The position numbers and the translations under genes were made by a program. From positions 822,501 through 886,500 of the forward strand of contig OX359270.1 in assembly GCA_947179155.2 (NCBI GenBank): 64,000 bases of DNA. Direction: 5' to 3'. How positions within the stretch are numbered: position 1 is the stretch's first letter; each line of letters opens with the position of its first letter. This stretch comes from Hedera helix. Lineage: Eukaryota; Streptophyta; Magnoliopsida; Apiales; Araliaceae. Below, one piece after another: positions 24,116 to 34,396 of the stretch. Under the pieces are notes generated by a model. That model was given only the letters and a program-made list of their open reading frames with translations, ran no database searches and had not been told where the DNA came from.

Positions 24116-25843
24116 TTATCCCAACATCATTTGCTGTTCTACCCCTCCATGGATGAGAATTACAGAACTGTGATGGTGCACCATGTACCACCGCTCATTG
24201 TGAAACTCAAAAGCATTAGTCACATTAAATAGGCTCGTCTCCATGTCAATATATGCTTGCATGGTAACCCAAGCCATATCAGTAAGTACCCGAGCCCGCA
24301 CATGTCGGATTTGGAAATCAACACCATGCCCCCAACTAAAAGCATGCTGCCAGCTCTCCATAATGGCATTTGTAACTGTATAAAAGGAAATTGAAGAACA
24401 TGAAGTAAACACTTGTTTCCTTTAAAAAAAAATAAAAAAATCAAACCTGGAATATGAATAATTAACTCCATATATGGACAATTACCATCATCTGTTAGAA
24501 AATTAGAATAACATTATACAGAGCTTTGCAAGGGTAAGAACAAATCAACAAAGTCAACTCCAATTTCAAATTATTCAACCATAATAATAAGCAGCAAATG
24601 GTTAAACTCATTTATGAGGAAAACAAGGCAATAATTCACGCATAAAACATAGAGACACGGATAAATGCCAAAATACCAAAGCTCCAGTGAGTAAAAAACT
24701 TCCAAATTGTAAAACAACCTTCCTCTTCAAGGTCAATGAAAGACTAGAATCAAGCTTCTACATACAGATTGAAGTTAATCCTATAAAAAAAATGGACAAA
24801 TCACTTCAGCTCGAATTATTAAATTAGAAAATTTAGCTCTTTTCCGGAAAAGTATTCCTACTTTAACACAATTTCTCCATTCAAGATTACCTGCACTCAC
24901 TATTCACTTTAGACCTCGGCGATAATTTTTTTTTTTTTTAAAAATAAAATTTTGTCGATCCCCCTCACTGAGTTGAACACATGTCAAACCAAGAATCTTC
25001 AAATATGTACATATCACCCTACACTTCTACAACCATCTAGCATGCTTCACCTAGTAGAACATATATTTAATCAATCTTCTAATGTTTCTAATAATTAAAC
25101 CATCACTTATTCTAAACATTTGATACTTTAAGCATTCACCATCTGGAAGGTGACCTTAGGCTAAGAGAGACTTTCACTCTAACATCTCAATTCACAATAG
25201 GATGTAAGCAGTAGTAGATCCGTACTAGTTACTCAATTAACTAACTGCAAGGAATTCTAATTAAATTTAATTTTAGAACAACATCCGAAGCAGATTGCCC
25301 TGCAACAGTCCCAAGAATCAATAAATGACTCAAAATATGTGAATAACACATGAACTAGTGTAACTAAGAAGTGTATATACTGAGGTACTTTTTAATAACA
25401 TTTTCTAGAAGCAATTTTTCTTTTTTACAGTTGAAAGTTATATTCTTAAAAAAACAAATTAAAGAAAGTGTAAAAAAAACATTGCAAAAGATTCCTGAAA
25501 ACAACTGCTCAGACCACACGGAGACCAAAAAAAGGACACAGGAAAAAGGAAAAGGAAAATAGCTAGCGCCAAGTCTTCCATAGATATAGACCTATAACAA
25601 AGATGCAACACTTTTAACTACCATAAACGGATAAAAAGCATCATACCCTGAAGAGAGCTCCCCCGAGGTGTGAACACATTTCACATAATCCGCATTAAAC
25701 CAAAGAAGAAATATTGCTGGAATTTGTCTCTCTCTAATGATGTTTAAAAACTCTACATTGATATTCACAATGGCCCTAGTAGTTGCATAGTAAGCCTTCC
25801 GTCCATTAACTGGAGTCACATTATCCTGTTCCAATGTGAAATC
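24116..25843 (-). pseudogene. SKIP8-like (F-box/NTF2-fold) gene remnant: two C-terminal exons, frame broken
   Basis: Exon 25843-25647 follows an AG acceptor and encodes DFTLEQDNVTPVNG, then LLWFNADYVKCVHTSGELSS. It ends at a GT donor (46-45 side of the AGG|GTATGATGC junction). Exon 24375-24116 encodes the end of the domain (AIMESWQHAFSWGHGVDFQI, then RWYMVHHHSSVILI) and a TAA stop. This is the NTF2/SnoaL-like C-terminal half of plant F-box protein SKIP8, matched from knowledge of the family. With canonical splice sites the two exons do not join in frame: the second starts TTACAAATGCC where TTACAATGCC would be in frame, an apparent one-base insertion. No F-box exon is recognisable between 25844 and 27064. 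A sequencing error or an unannotated non-canonical junction are the alternatives to a pseudogene. Confidence 0.65.
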
Positions 25844-25891
25844 CTGGAAGCAAATGCAGGAAATTGAAAAGGTAATGCCTTATAAAATTAA

Positions 25892-25898
<7 letters not shown>

Positions 25899-25966
<68 letters not shown>
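25899..25966. repeat. (TA)n microsatellite
   Basis: More than 30 TA units just upstream of the SKIP8-like exon. Confidence 0.95.
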
Positions 25967-25973
<7 letters not shown>

Positions 25974-26228
25974 GAAAGTAACAGAGCAAGGAAATATACT
26001 TTTGCAGTATTGCCAAGTACAGCGTAAAGCAAGATGATTACAATTTATACAGTAAAAATAGGAATAAGTTTGCAACACAGAAAATGACTAATTGGGATTT
26101 TTTTTTTTATAGCAAAGGTCAATATGCTACCAATTTTAGCCAAAACATTTTATAATTCATCCTATTAACAACTTCTCTAATCAATGCGTACATCTAATGA
26201 ATCAATTGGCATTAAAAACTAATATCAT

Positions 26229-26369
26229 TCAGAAAGTTTTAACTCTATCTTGTAACAACTGTTTGAGAAGTGGCTTATGGAAGGCCTTAAACACATGAAA
26301 CCTCTCAAGCAACCCTTTCCTTGTGTGAACAGTGAACGCCCATTGGTAGTCGACAACAATGACACTAAG
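26229..26369 (-). other. Unrecognised exon-like open stretch
   Basis: About 45 codons open on the minus strand after a CTGTTAG acceptor-like site. The peptide includes VLSVIVVDYQWAFTVHTRKG and HKPLLKQLLQDRVKTF and stops at 26229. The composition looks protein-like, but I do not recognise a family. It could be an exon of the SKIP8-like gene's neighbour, a transposon fragment or chance. Confidence 0.2.
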
Positions 26370-26415
26370 AACTTCTCTAACAGGTTGGTTTTTTTTGTTT
26401 TTTTTTTTGCTTTGT

Positions 26416-26437
26416 GGGGGGGGGGGGGGGGGGGGAG
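26416..26437. repeat. Poly-G tract (22 G)
   Basis: Uninterrupted G run next to a poly-T/TTTTTTTTG stretch. The length is uncertain because such homopolymers are error-prone in assembly. Confidence 0.85.
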
Positions 26438-27659
26438 GTTTGGAGTGCTTCTGACTGATCATGGTTAACTGACTAAAAGAACAACAGAATTAGCAGACCT
26501 AGCAATTGTGAGACTGAGAATACCTCGGTTCATACCCCCTTTAGGAACCCAAATTTAATTATGAGCATTAAGAGTAACTATGTGCAGTTAAGGATTAATG
26601 ACAACAGTATCCTCTCTTTTGATTTACTTAAATGCTTTCAGTTACAGTTTTGAGCTCTTAGAGCTCTTAGTGAATCTGGGTAATCATAACTAGGTTTTTG
26701 GTTTGATTATGAATTTTGTTAGGAATTGTGGCCTAATTTTATTTTTTTCATTCGAGTGGAAGAAAAATTGATTCTTTTAGCTATTCTAGGTTTCTTATTT
26801 GTGATTCTTGTGAGGTGCAGGTGATAAAAATTGGAATTATAGATTCATTCTATTAGTGTTTGTTTGATTTGATATAGGAGCACAAGCTAGAAGTCATATA
26901 TTAGCTTTATTATGAGATCTAGATGGTTGAAGTTTAGTTTAAGCTTTGGAGTTCTGTTGATGATTTTTTTTGGGTGGAATTTGTTTAACAAGTTGGGAGT
27001 TTAAATATTGCAATTTTTGTATTGAGTTATTTGTGAATTTGGAGATAAAGTTGATGTCTTTCAGAGTTTGATCTGTATATTGAAGGAGAGGGAGAACTCA
27101 GCAAAGAAAAGTTCAAAATGTGATCTGGATGAATTTTCTATGAAGATGTTCTTCAAGGGTGTATCTGTGACAGCCCCAAAATCCGTCTCCAATAACCCCG
27201 GATCTGGTCCGTCAAAAGTAATCTCAATCCTGAGTTTAAGTCGTTACACGAACAACCTTCTCATTATTATACACAACATTACCTAAAAGATAAAATTTAA
27301 TGTTGTTAAAACTCAATATATTAATTGATAAACTTAAAAAAATCTTCTATTCCCAAAATCGCAATCTTTACATCGCTCTTTTACAACTCTAGATCATATA
27401 CATTATAATTTAATATATAATCTTTACCTCTATAAGTTATTCTTTATAATCCAGTAAGCCAAAAACATGATCCAACAAACTGGATAATCAAAATAGCAAG
27501 TTGTAAGCTAAGTTACTATTGCTTGTGAAGTCACTCTACGATCGTCTAGCTTGGCAGTCTGCGCTCACAGAAAAACTTGGACAGTGGAATTTCACTCTAC
27601 GATCCCACAGTGAAGTTACTCAACGATTTGGTACTCTAAGACCAAGCACTCTACGATCG

Positions 27660-27785
27660 GCTGAGACTCACTCTACGATTGCTGAGACTCACTCTACGAT
27701 TTCTGAGGCTCACTCTACGATTTATGAGGCTCATTCTACGATTGCTGAGGCTCACTTTACGATTGCTGAGGCTCACTCTACGATC
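27660..27785. repeat. 21-bp minisatellite (six units)
   Basis: Units of the type GCTGAGACTCACTCTACGATT. Degenerate CACTCTACGAT motifs extend leftward to about 27532. It lies on the 3' (U5) side of the 27166 LTR. Confidence 0.85.
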
Positions 27786-28240
27786 ATGACCACAGATCAA
27801 TAAAGCCAATGCAACAAACTGTTTCCCATTACAGCAACCTGAGTTTCCTATTCAACATACCGTATATCCAAAGCCTTCAAGAATTTCTTCATTTACTTCG
27901 CTGAAAATGTTAATTTAAAGCAAGAATGAGCACGACGGCTCAGCAAGTCCAACAGCTAACACATAACACGTAGGTTATATTTAATTTATGCTTTATGCTC
28001 CATGCTTGGCATTTATATAGGCATCATGCTTATCATGCGTTGCATTTATAAAATCTACCCATGCTTACCATGCATGTCAATGTTACCATGTTATATAACT
28101 CATATAACACATTCGATTCATAGCATTAATTATACATAACAGCTATTAACAACATATGATTGTGCACAGACACATTTACAATCAGATAGCACATAACATG
28201 AATGCACATTTAATAGTTTATGCATATAAAACATAACACT

Positions 28241-28330
28241 GAACAACTTGCAGGGAGAACAAATATCACTGAAAGACTTGCAGGGATAACAAATATCACT
28301 GAAAGACTTGCAGGGATAACAAATAACACC
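28241..28330. repeat. 30-bp tandem repeat (three units)
   Basis: Units start at 28241, 28271 and 28301 and share GACTTGCAGGGATAACAAAT. Units two and three are almost identical. Confidence 0.9.
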
Positions 28331-29338
28331 AGTTTACGCTAACCTTTCGCGTTCCTTGCACCACCTATACAACATGAGAGATCAATGGTGCATTATATTA
28401 GTCAAAGTTTGACTCAATATTTAATCCTATTCTTAGGATGTCTACTTCCTTTTATCGTCCCATTTATTTACTAGGGTTGATTCATTAGTTTAGTCCATTG
28501 TAGATTCATCACGATGTTTCACATAAACACCGTAAACCTTCTATACTTAACTTTGTATATCCGACATTCCTTAATGCCCTAACCTTATCATTTGGTCCTC
28601 ATAATTATTTAGGTCAATCTACCAATTAGTCACTACTGGACTTTACTAGGTTTAATTCTACAATTACCTCATCAAGTTGTCATAATAATACCCGCCTCAG
28701 ACAATATTTAAAACTCTTACTAATCCCAATTAGTATTACCTCAATTAATCTCTAAGGTTATTAAATTGTTAAATAACACTTTACACAGCGTTTCGACGTT
28801 TATACGCCACACGTCTATCCCGCCTCATATGCACACGTTTAGCATGCTCATACACTTATCTAATTAATCGTTGATTAATGATAGACATTATTATAAATCA
28901 TAATATTCATGCTTTATACAAAGAACAGTATAACTTAGTGTCGAAAACATTGCACGTTGCACACGTGCATGCCCGACGCCCTCCGATTGCCTCCAATTAC
29001 CCATCACACCTCAAGATGGTCATTTTAGACTCTGTTACAGACCTTAAATCGAAAAAGTTAAAGAATAAAAGTTATAGGTATATCTATTAGCTTTCCAAAA
29101 TATCTTGAATCATATTAATCTGAATCCGTATACAAAAGTTATACTCGTTTTACTATAACAGGTCAAAATAGTCCCAAAAATGGTCAATTTTGACCTTGCT
29201 ACAGACATCAAATCGAAATTCGTAAAGAATGAAAGTTGTAGGTCTATCTATTAGCTTTCCAAAACATCTTGAATCACCTCAATCCGAGTTCGTATGAGAA
29301 AGTTATGCTCATATTACTAACTGACGCTGAAGCTGTCC

Positions 29339-29632
29339 AGACTCTACGATTTTCACTCTACGATTTTCACTCTACGATTTTCACTTTTCACTCTACGATT
29401 TTCACTCTACGTTTTTCACTTTTCACTCTACTACCAGCAGCACTCTACTACCAGTTTACTCTACTACCAGCAGCACTCTACTACCAGTTCACTCTACTAC
29501 TAGAGCACTCTACTACCAGTTTACTCTACTACCAGCAGCACTCTACTACCAGTTCACTCTACTACCAGCAGCACTCTACTACCAGTTCACTCTACTACCA
29601 GCAACACTCTACTACCAGTTCACTCTACGATT
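29339..29632. repeat. CACTCTAC-based minisatellite
   Basis: Flanks of CACTCTACGATTTT units surround a core of about 35-bp units (CACTCTACTACCAG with CAG or TT spacers). It shares the CACTCTACKA motif with the array at 27660, 1.7 kb away in the same LTR. Confidence 0.85.
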
Positions 29633-30971
29633 TTCACTGCAACTAAGGAAAATTCTCAGATTTACAATAACTTCATACAACATACCAGAACTCATTTTAA
29701 CCTTTCTGGTTTATTCTTTAGACTAACAAAACGTCTAACATATTACTTAAAGAGGTTCTAATCTTGAAAAACAGATCATTGGACAAAAGGTTTAACCACC
29801 TCGATTCTCTTAGACTGTTAATCAAACACTTGGTGAGCATATGGGAATAACTTCAAAAACTGATTATCTAAAGTAAACAAAGACTCTTCCATACCTACTC
29901 CAACCTTGTATCGTCTGGGCCATTCTTGGTCCTTAACACAGATTTCTCCCAACCGAAAACCTCACATTACTCTCATTTAAACACCTCATATGCAACTCTA
30001 GCATATTTTGCTTCCTTAATCCAACATAACATAAAACTAGTTAAATCAAAATAACCGGATAATACCTTCAATCTTTGACAGATGATTTACATTCAGATTC
30101 TGCCTTCTCCGAATAGCATGAACTCCTCTGAAGTTTGCATTTACTTCTCGAGCTCAATATCTCTCTTATCCTAAATGAACGCGAAGGGGAAATGAGGGAA
30201 TGACTGAGGTTATACAACACTCTCTCAGCCTTAGACAACTCTGAGGAGTTGGACCCTATAGCCTCCCTATGCCTGACTTGTTCCTTCTTTTCGCAGCACT
30301 GATTCCTTGAGCTTTGCACAAACTGCGCGTGCTCTGCTTTTTCTGAGGTTTTGTCCCTAAATGAGTGACACTCTTACTTTTCCACCGGGTTATGTTATTA
30401 CTCTTGGGCTGGGCTGCTATTTATTTTTGTTAATTAAACAATTGGTGGCCCAAGTGTTACTTATATTGCAACTAAGCTTTGGGTTGCCCAAATTAAATCC
30501 CTAGTGGAAATATAAAATATTAATACCCCACTATCAATAACTTTCCAAATGAAAATAAATATAACATTATTAATGTTTACGAAATCTCATTAATTTATAA
30601 CCATATTAATTAATTTACACATCCAGCTCAACTTGCTAGCTATTTAATTAAATATCACATAACTCATTTACCCTATCAAACTTTGATACTATACAACCTA
30701 GGTTGGTCCATTAATTTAATTAACCCATTAATTGAACCTTCCTTAAATTCCTTTAATTACCTCAACGCATAATTAATTAAACCAAGCCATCATATAATGA
30801 TTTAATTTAATCCTCTAGAAATTTACTATTACAGCCAATAATTTCATTTCTCTATATTAAAATATTTCGGGTCGCTACAGTATCAATAACCGATCTTGGA
30901 GATTCTGGTGCTCCTGGACTTTCTAGAATTGGGGTGTCCATGGAAAGAATTGGGGTGTTCATGATAGAAAA

Positions 30972-33378
30972 TGTAAGACCCCGAATTTTATGAAATATAA
31001 AATTTAATTTTTTTATATATATATTTTTCTTGAAACGGTAAGTGGTTAAATTGATAAAGGTAAAAGTTAAATATGTTATGTGTAAATTTTATTATGTCGG
31101 ACAATATTCGTTTTTTCAGGGAATATTCGAATCGTATGACGGTGCCGAAATAACTAATCATTAGTGGACCCCACAACGGAATATTGTCGGAGAGAGAAAA
31201 CGACAGAAGTAATATTTTAAAATAAAAATAGTCAACAGTGTTATCACTTTTAACTGTTAAAATACCAGTGATAAAAAATAGTAGCATACGGTATTTTATG
31301 GTAACACACGGTATCCTACAGTAGCACACGATATTACATAATAGCACACGGTATTGCACAGTGTATCATATTATTGATCTAATAACGTGATTATAGCATA
31401 GTATTCATCAATAATTGTTGATACGCAGTATTTTGTATTATTAATTCAATAATTGTCATTACACTATATCATTGAGCCAATAATTGATATTGCACTGTAT
31501 TTTAAAATTATTGAACTAAATAATTGTCACAGTAATGAATACACAGTAAATTATATTATTAAATTAATAATTATTAGTAACGTATTTTTTTACATTATTA
31601 TTGAATTATTGCTATTACTGTTGTAACATTATCTTAATTATTTTATCATTAGTGAGTATTTTTATTATTATATGCGAATAGTAAAGAAATATGTGGACCT
31701 TCTGTGGGGGCCACATAAGGAAAGAAAATGAAAAATGAGTTTTTACTGGAGAAGTTGGTGAAGAATGGCAGCAAGGCTGTGCTGTCACTTTTGAAAAATT
31801 AGGCTGGTATGCAGCACGCCAGTAGCTCTCCTACCACTCATAGTGTACTCTTTTCCTATAAATAGGTTGTTCAACTGAATAAAAAAATCACACCTAAAAT
31901 ATAAAATTTTTCTACAAGTATTTTATGAGTATTTCTCTAAAAATAGTAAAGTTATTTTGAGTATTAGTAAACCAAAAGGAGTGCAAGAATTTCTCAAATA
32001 AGTATTTTATTTAAAGAGTAGTAATTGCATAAATACCTATTTTACACGGTATTCACAAATATTCTTTTAGAAGACTATTCTCTAAGAAGATTTATTTTGA
32101 AAAGTTTCATTTAGAAGATTTATTTAAAATATTATTTCAAAAACTATTTTTGAAGTTATTATATTTTATTCTTTACACTACAAAAATTTATATTATATAA
32201 ACACTTTTGATAGTTCATAATATACGAGTCATCATATACCATGAAGTTTATATGTGGTAATTACTAATTATATTATAAATATATAGGTTGATCCACTACA
32301 TTTAAATTGACTCTTTTCACGTGATAAGGTAAGAGATACCATTTTTTTCATCTTCCATTATTCAAACTTACTACGGTAAGGGATATTATTTCTTTTATAC
32401 TCTTAAACTTACTATGGTAAGTATTGTTCGATAAAATTTATGAAATGATTATAATTTTCTTAATAGTCTGCACTTTATTTAATATCATTTCAATTAAATA
32501 TTCCTATTTACTTGAATCTTTCTATTGAATTTCAGTCGTTCTTTTGAATTATGGATCTTGAATATCATTCTTGAATTTGAGTCCACATCATGTTGACAAT
32601 TTGGACATTATTTAAATCTGCACAAAGTAAAATTATAAACTTTCGATATCTATTATTTATCCTATTATTCTCTTTTTTCTATTCATCATTTATATCACTA
32701 CTATTTATTCTAATCATCATAATTATGTTGTTATGTATATCTGTGGCCTGGGGCACAGATGATAGAATAAAGACGATATATTTTTTGTGTGTCTTTTAGG
32801 ACACGTGGTGAATGTTCTCTTTGGCTTGAAGCAAAGAAGAACTATTATTTGACATGATCATGGCCAGTGATATTTTAGATGATAAGGGTTGATGATATTT
32901 TAAAAAAAAAAAAGAAGTGAGTGGACATTATAGTCTATATGATTTTTTCTAATGACTGTTATTACTCTGCAGTTGTTGTTCTAAACGTTGTTCAAGAATT
33001 TAAGTGCAGTTGTTGATTTAAACTTGTTGCTTATTATATTCTATCAAGAACTAAACTGTTGAAGGCTAATGATAATTTATTCATCATTATCTTAGTCATG
33101 TTATTCTTTACTGAGCTATTTGAACTCACCATTTCATTTTTGTTCAATTATTTTTCAACATGAGATGAGAGAGTAGCTGAGTCTAGTCAGGAGATTGAGT
33201 GAATGTCCGAGTTGTAGTTGTATTAGTCTTCATAAGTTATAAAATAGTGTGACAATAATAATGAAGACTTAGTTGTGTATTATTTGAATACTGTATTGTG
33301 GTACGTCGTACGTTGTATTGTAATAGTTGTTGTGTATTATGACGACTCAAGTTTAGGCTTGGATTTGAGGTCGTCACA
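30972..33378 (+). mobile_element. Solo LTR (2407 bp), second insertion in the same exon
   Basis: Starts TGTAAGACCCCGAATTTTAT and ends GAGGTCGTCACA. The target site is GAAAA on the left (30967-30971) and GAGAA on the right (33379-33383), one mismatch. Same family as 5987-8897, with the same start, the U3 palindromes (31390-31600) and the U5 segment with TGTTGACAATTTGGACATT. TATA box at 31857-31865. It has no 92-bp or 73-bp tandem repeats. Confidence 0.85.
31857..31865 (+). promoter_or_regulatory. LTR TATA box (30972-33378 element)
   Basis: TATAAATAG preceded by CTCTTTTCC, about 885 bp into the LTR. Confidence 0.6.
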
Positions 33379-33430
33379 GAGAAAACCAAAACGCTGGCGA
33401 CCATTCTTTCTTTAATCCCCGGTCACGTAA

Positions 33431-34396
33431 TCTCACTGGCTCTTATAACTCCATCGGTTCATTTTCCTTTGTAATTAATCAAAAATCACCAAAACTGTTA
33501 AAAATAAAAACAAATACACATAAAAAAAGAGGGAAAAAAACATCAAATTAGATCTGAACAAATCAGGTGAATCTCTAAAACTACTACTCATGTGTCTACT
33601 TCTCTCAAACTAGATTTAAACATCGAAATAGATCTGAACATGCTTCTCAATCAATCAATTTCAAAACACAAATTACAAATAAGCCATGAATTTTCATTAA
33701 CTTATTTGTTATTAAGAAAGAAAAGGAAGAGGGGACTGTCCATGTAAGTGCTGTCAGAAATGGTAAAGTGAAGGACAAGTCCGGTGATGGAAGTCCGCCA
33801 TGGCCTGAACATGATGATGGGGAGGGGAAAACAGTGCCCTTTTTAGTATGGATATTATTTATAAAAAATATATATTATTTTTGATATCCAGATCAGCAAC
33901 GATGTGGCGCCATGTTAATAATCCGTTAAAATATAAACACTCTTAGAAGAAAAATCTAAAATTTGTAATAAAAAAAAAATTAGTATAGTGACTCAATTGT
34001 AAAAAAATTCAGTTCAATGATACATTTGTAAATTAGAGTCGAATACAGTGATAAAAAAAAATATATTTAACCCTTTTAAAATTATAATGTATAGTGATAC
34101 ATTGGAAAGTCCAAAGCATTACGAGTTAAATCATAGATAAATGCAAAATAAGATGATACATTTGTAGCATAGTAATATTTGTCCAAATAAAAGCATTAAT
34201 TATTGTAGGAGTAAAGTCAATTTTTGTCAAAATTTTATGATGTACTACTGGTGTTTATGTAATAATATTATTGTTAAAAAAAATATGAAAACATAAAATT
34301 TGAATAATAATAATCAAATTAAAAAATATCATCATCAGTTACAAATGGGAAACTTTCAATTCAAATATCACGATTTGATTTTACATATTTAATTCA
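33431..34396. other. Non-coding stretch before the Mutator-like element
   Basis: AT-rich. A short GC-richer patch at 33720-33850 gives no convincing frame. No RNA gene or repeat delimited. Confidence 0.4.

Larger units (their letters stand above)
27166..30879 (-). mobile_element. Solo LTR (3714 bp) inserted in the RNase H-like exon
   Basis: Starts TGTGACAGCCCCAAAATCC and ends TTTCGGGTCGCTACA, with a perfect TSD GTATC at 27161-27165 and 30880-30884. It is oriented minus by similarity to the 5169 and 1941 LTRs (reverse-complement start TGTAGCGACCCGAAA). It carries three minisatellites (27660-27785, 28241-28330, 29339-29632) and a diverged duplication of about 178 bp near 29013-29330. The shared hairpin is shortened here (TGAGC-ACGACG-GCTCA near 27927). 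A possible TATA (AATAAATAG, minus) lies near 30415. Confidence 0.9.
27065..33430 (+). pseudogene. RNase H-like / RBR-type E3 ligase exon interrupted by two solo LTRs
   Basis: After an acceptor (TGATGTCTTTCAG) at 27064 an open frame runs 27065-27165. It resumes at 30885-30971 and again after 33378. Each gap is a solo LTR whose TSD is counted once. The spliced-out reading contains SKCDLDEFSMKMFFKGVS and GLSRIGVSMERIGVFM. The FFKG..SI..GD..G...IGV pattern resembles the start of the RNase H-like domain that precedes the RING-IBR-RING part in a plant RBR ubiquitin-ligase family. That family assignment is from memory and tentative. I found no following RING or IBR exons before the Mutator-like element at 34397, so the locus looks like a remnant. 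The right limit is approximate. Confidence 0.45.

Noticed and set aside
27519..27803. 94-codon open frame with AETHSTI repeats
   Set aside because: It is the 21-bp minisatellite (a multiple of three) read through; no start context or homologue pattern.
29269..29646. 125-codon open frame rich in FHSTIF and LYYQ repeats
   Set aside because: It is a translation of the CACTCTAC minisatellite inside an LTR, not a protein gene.
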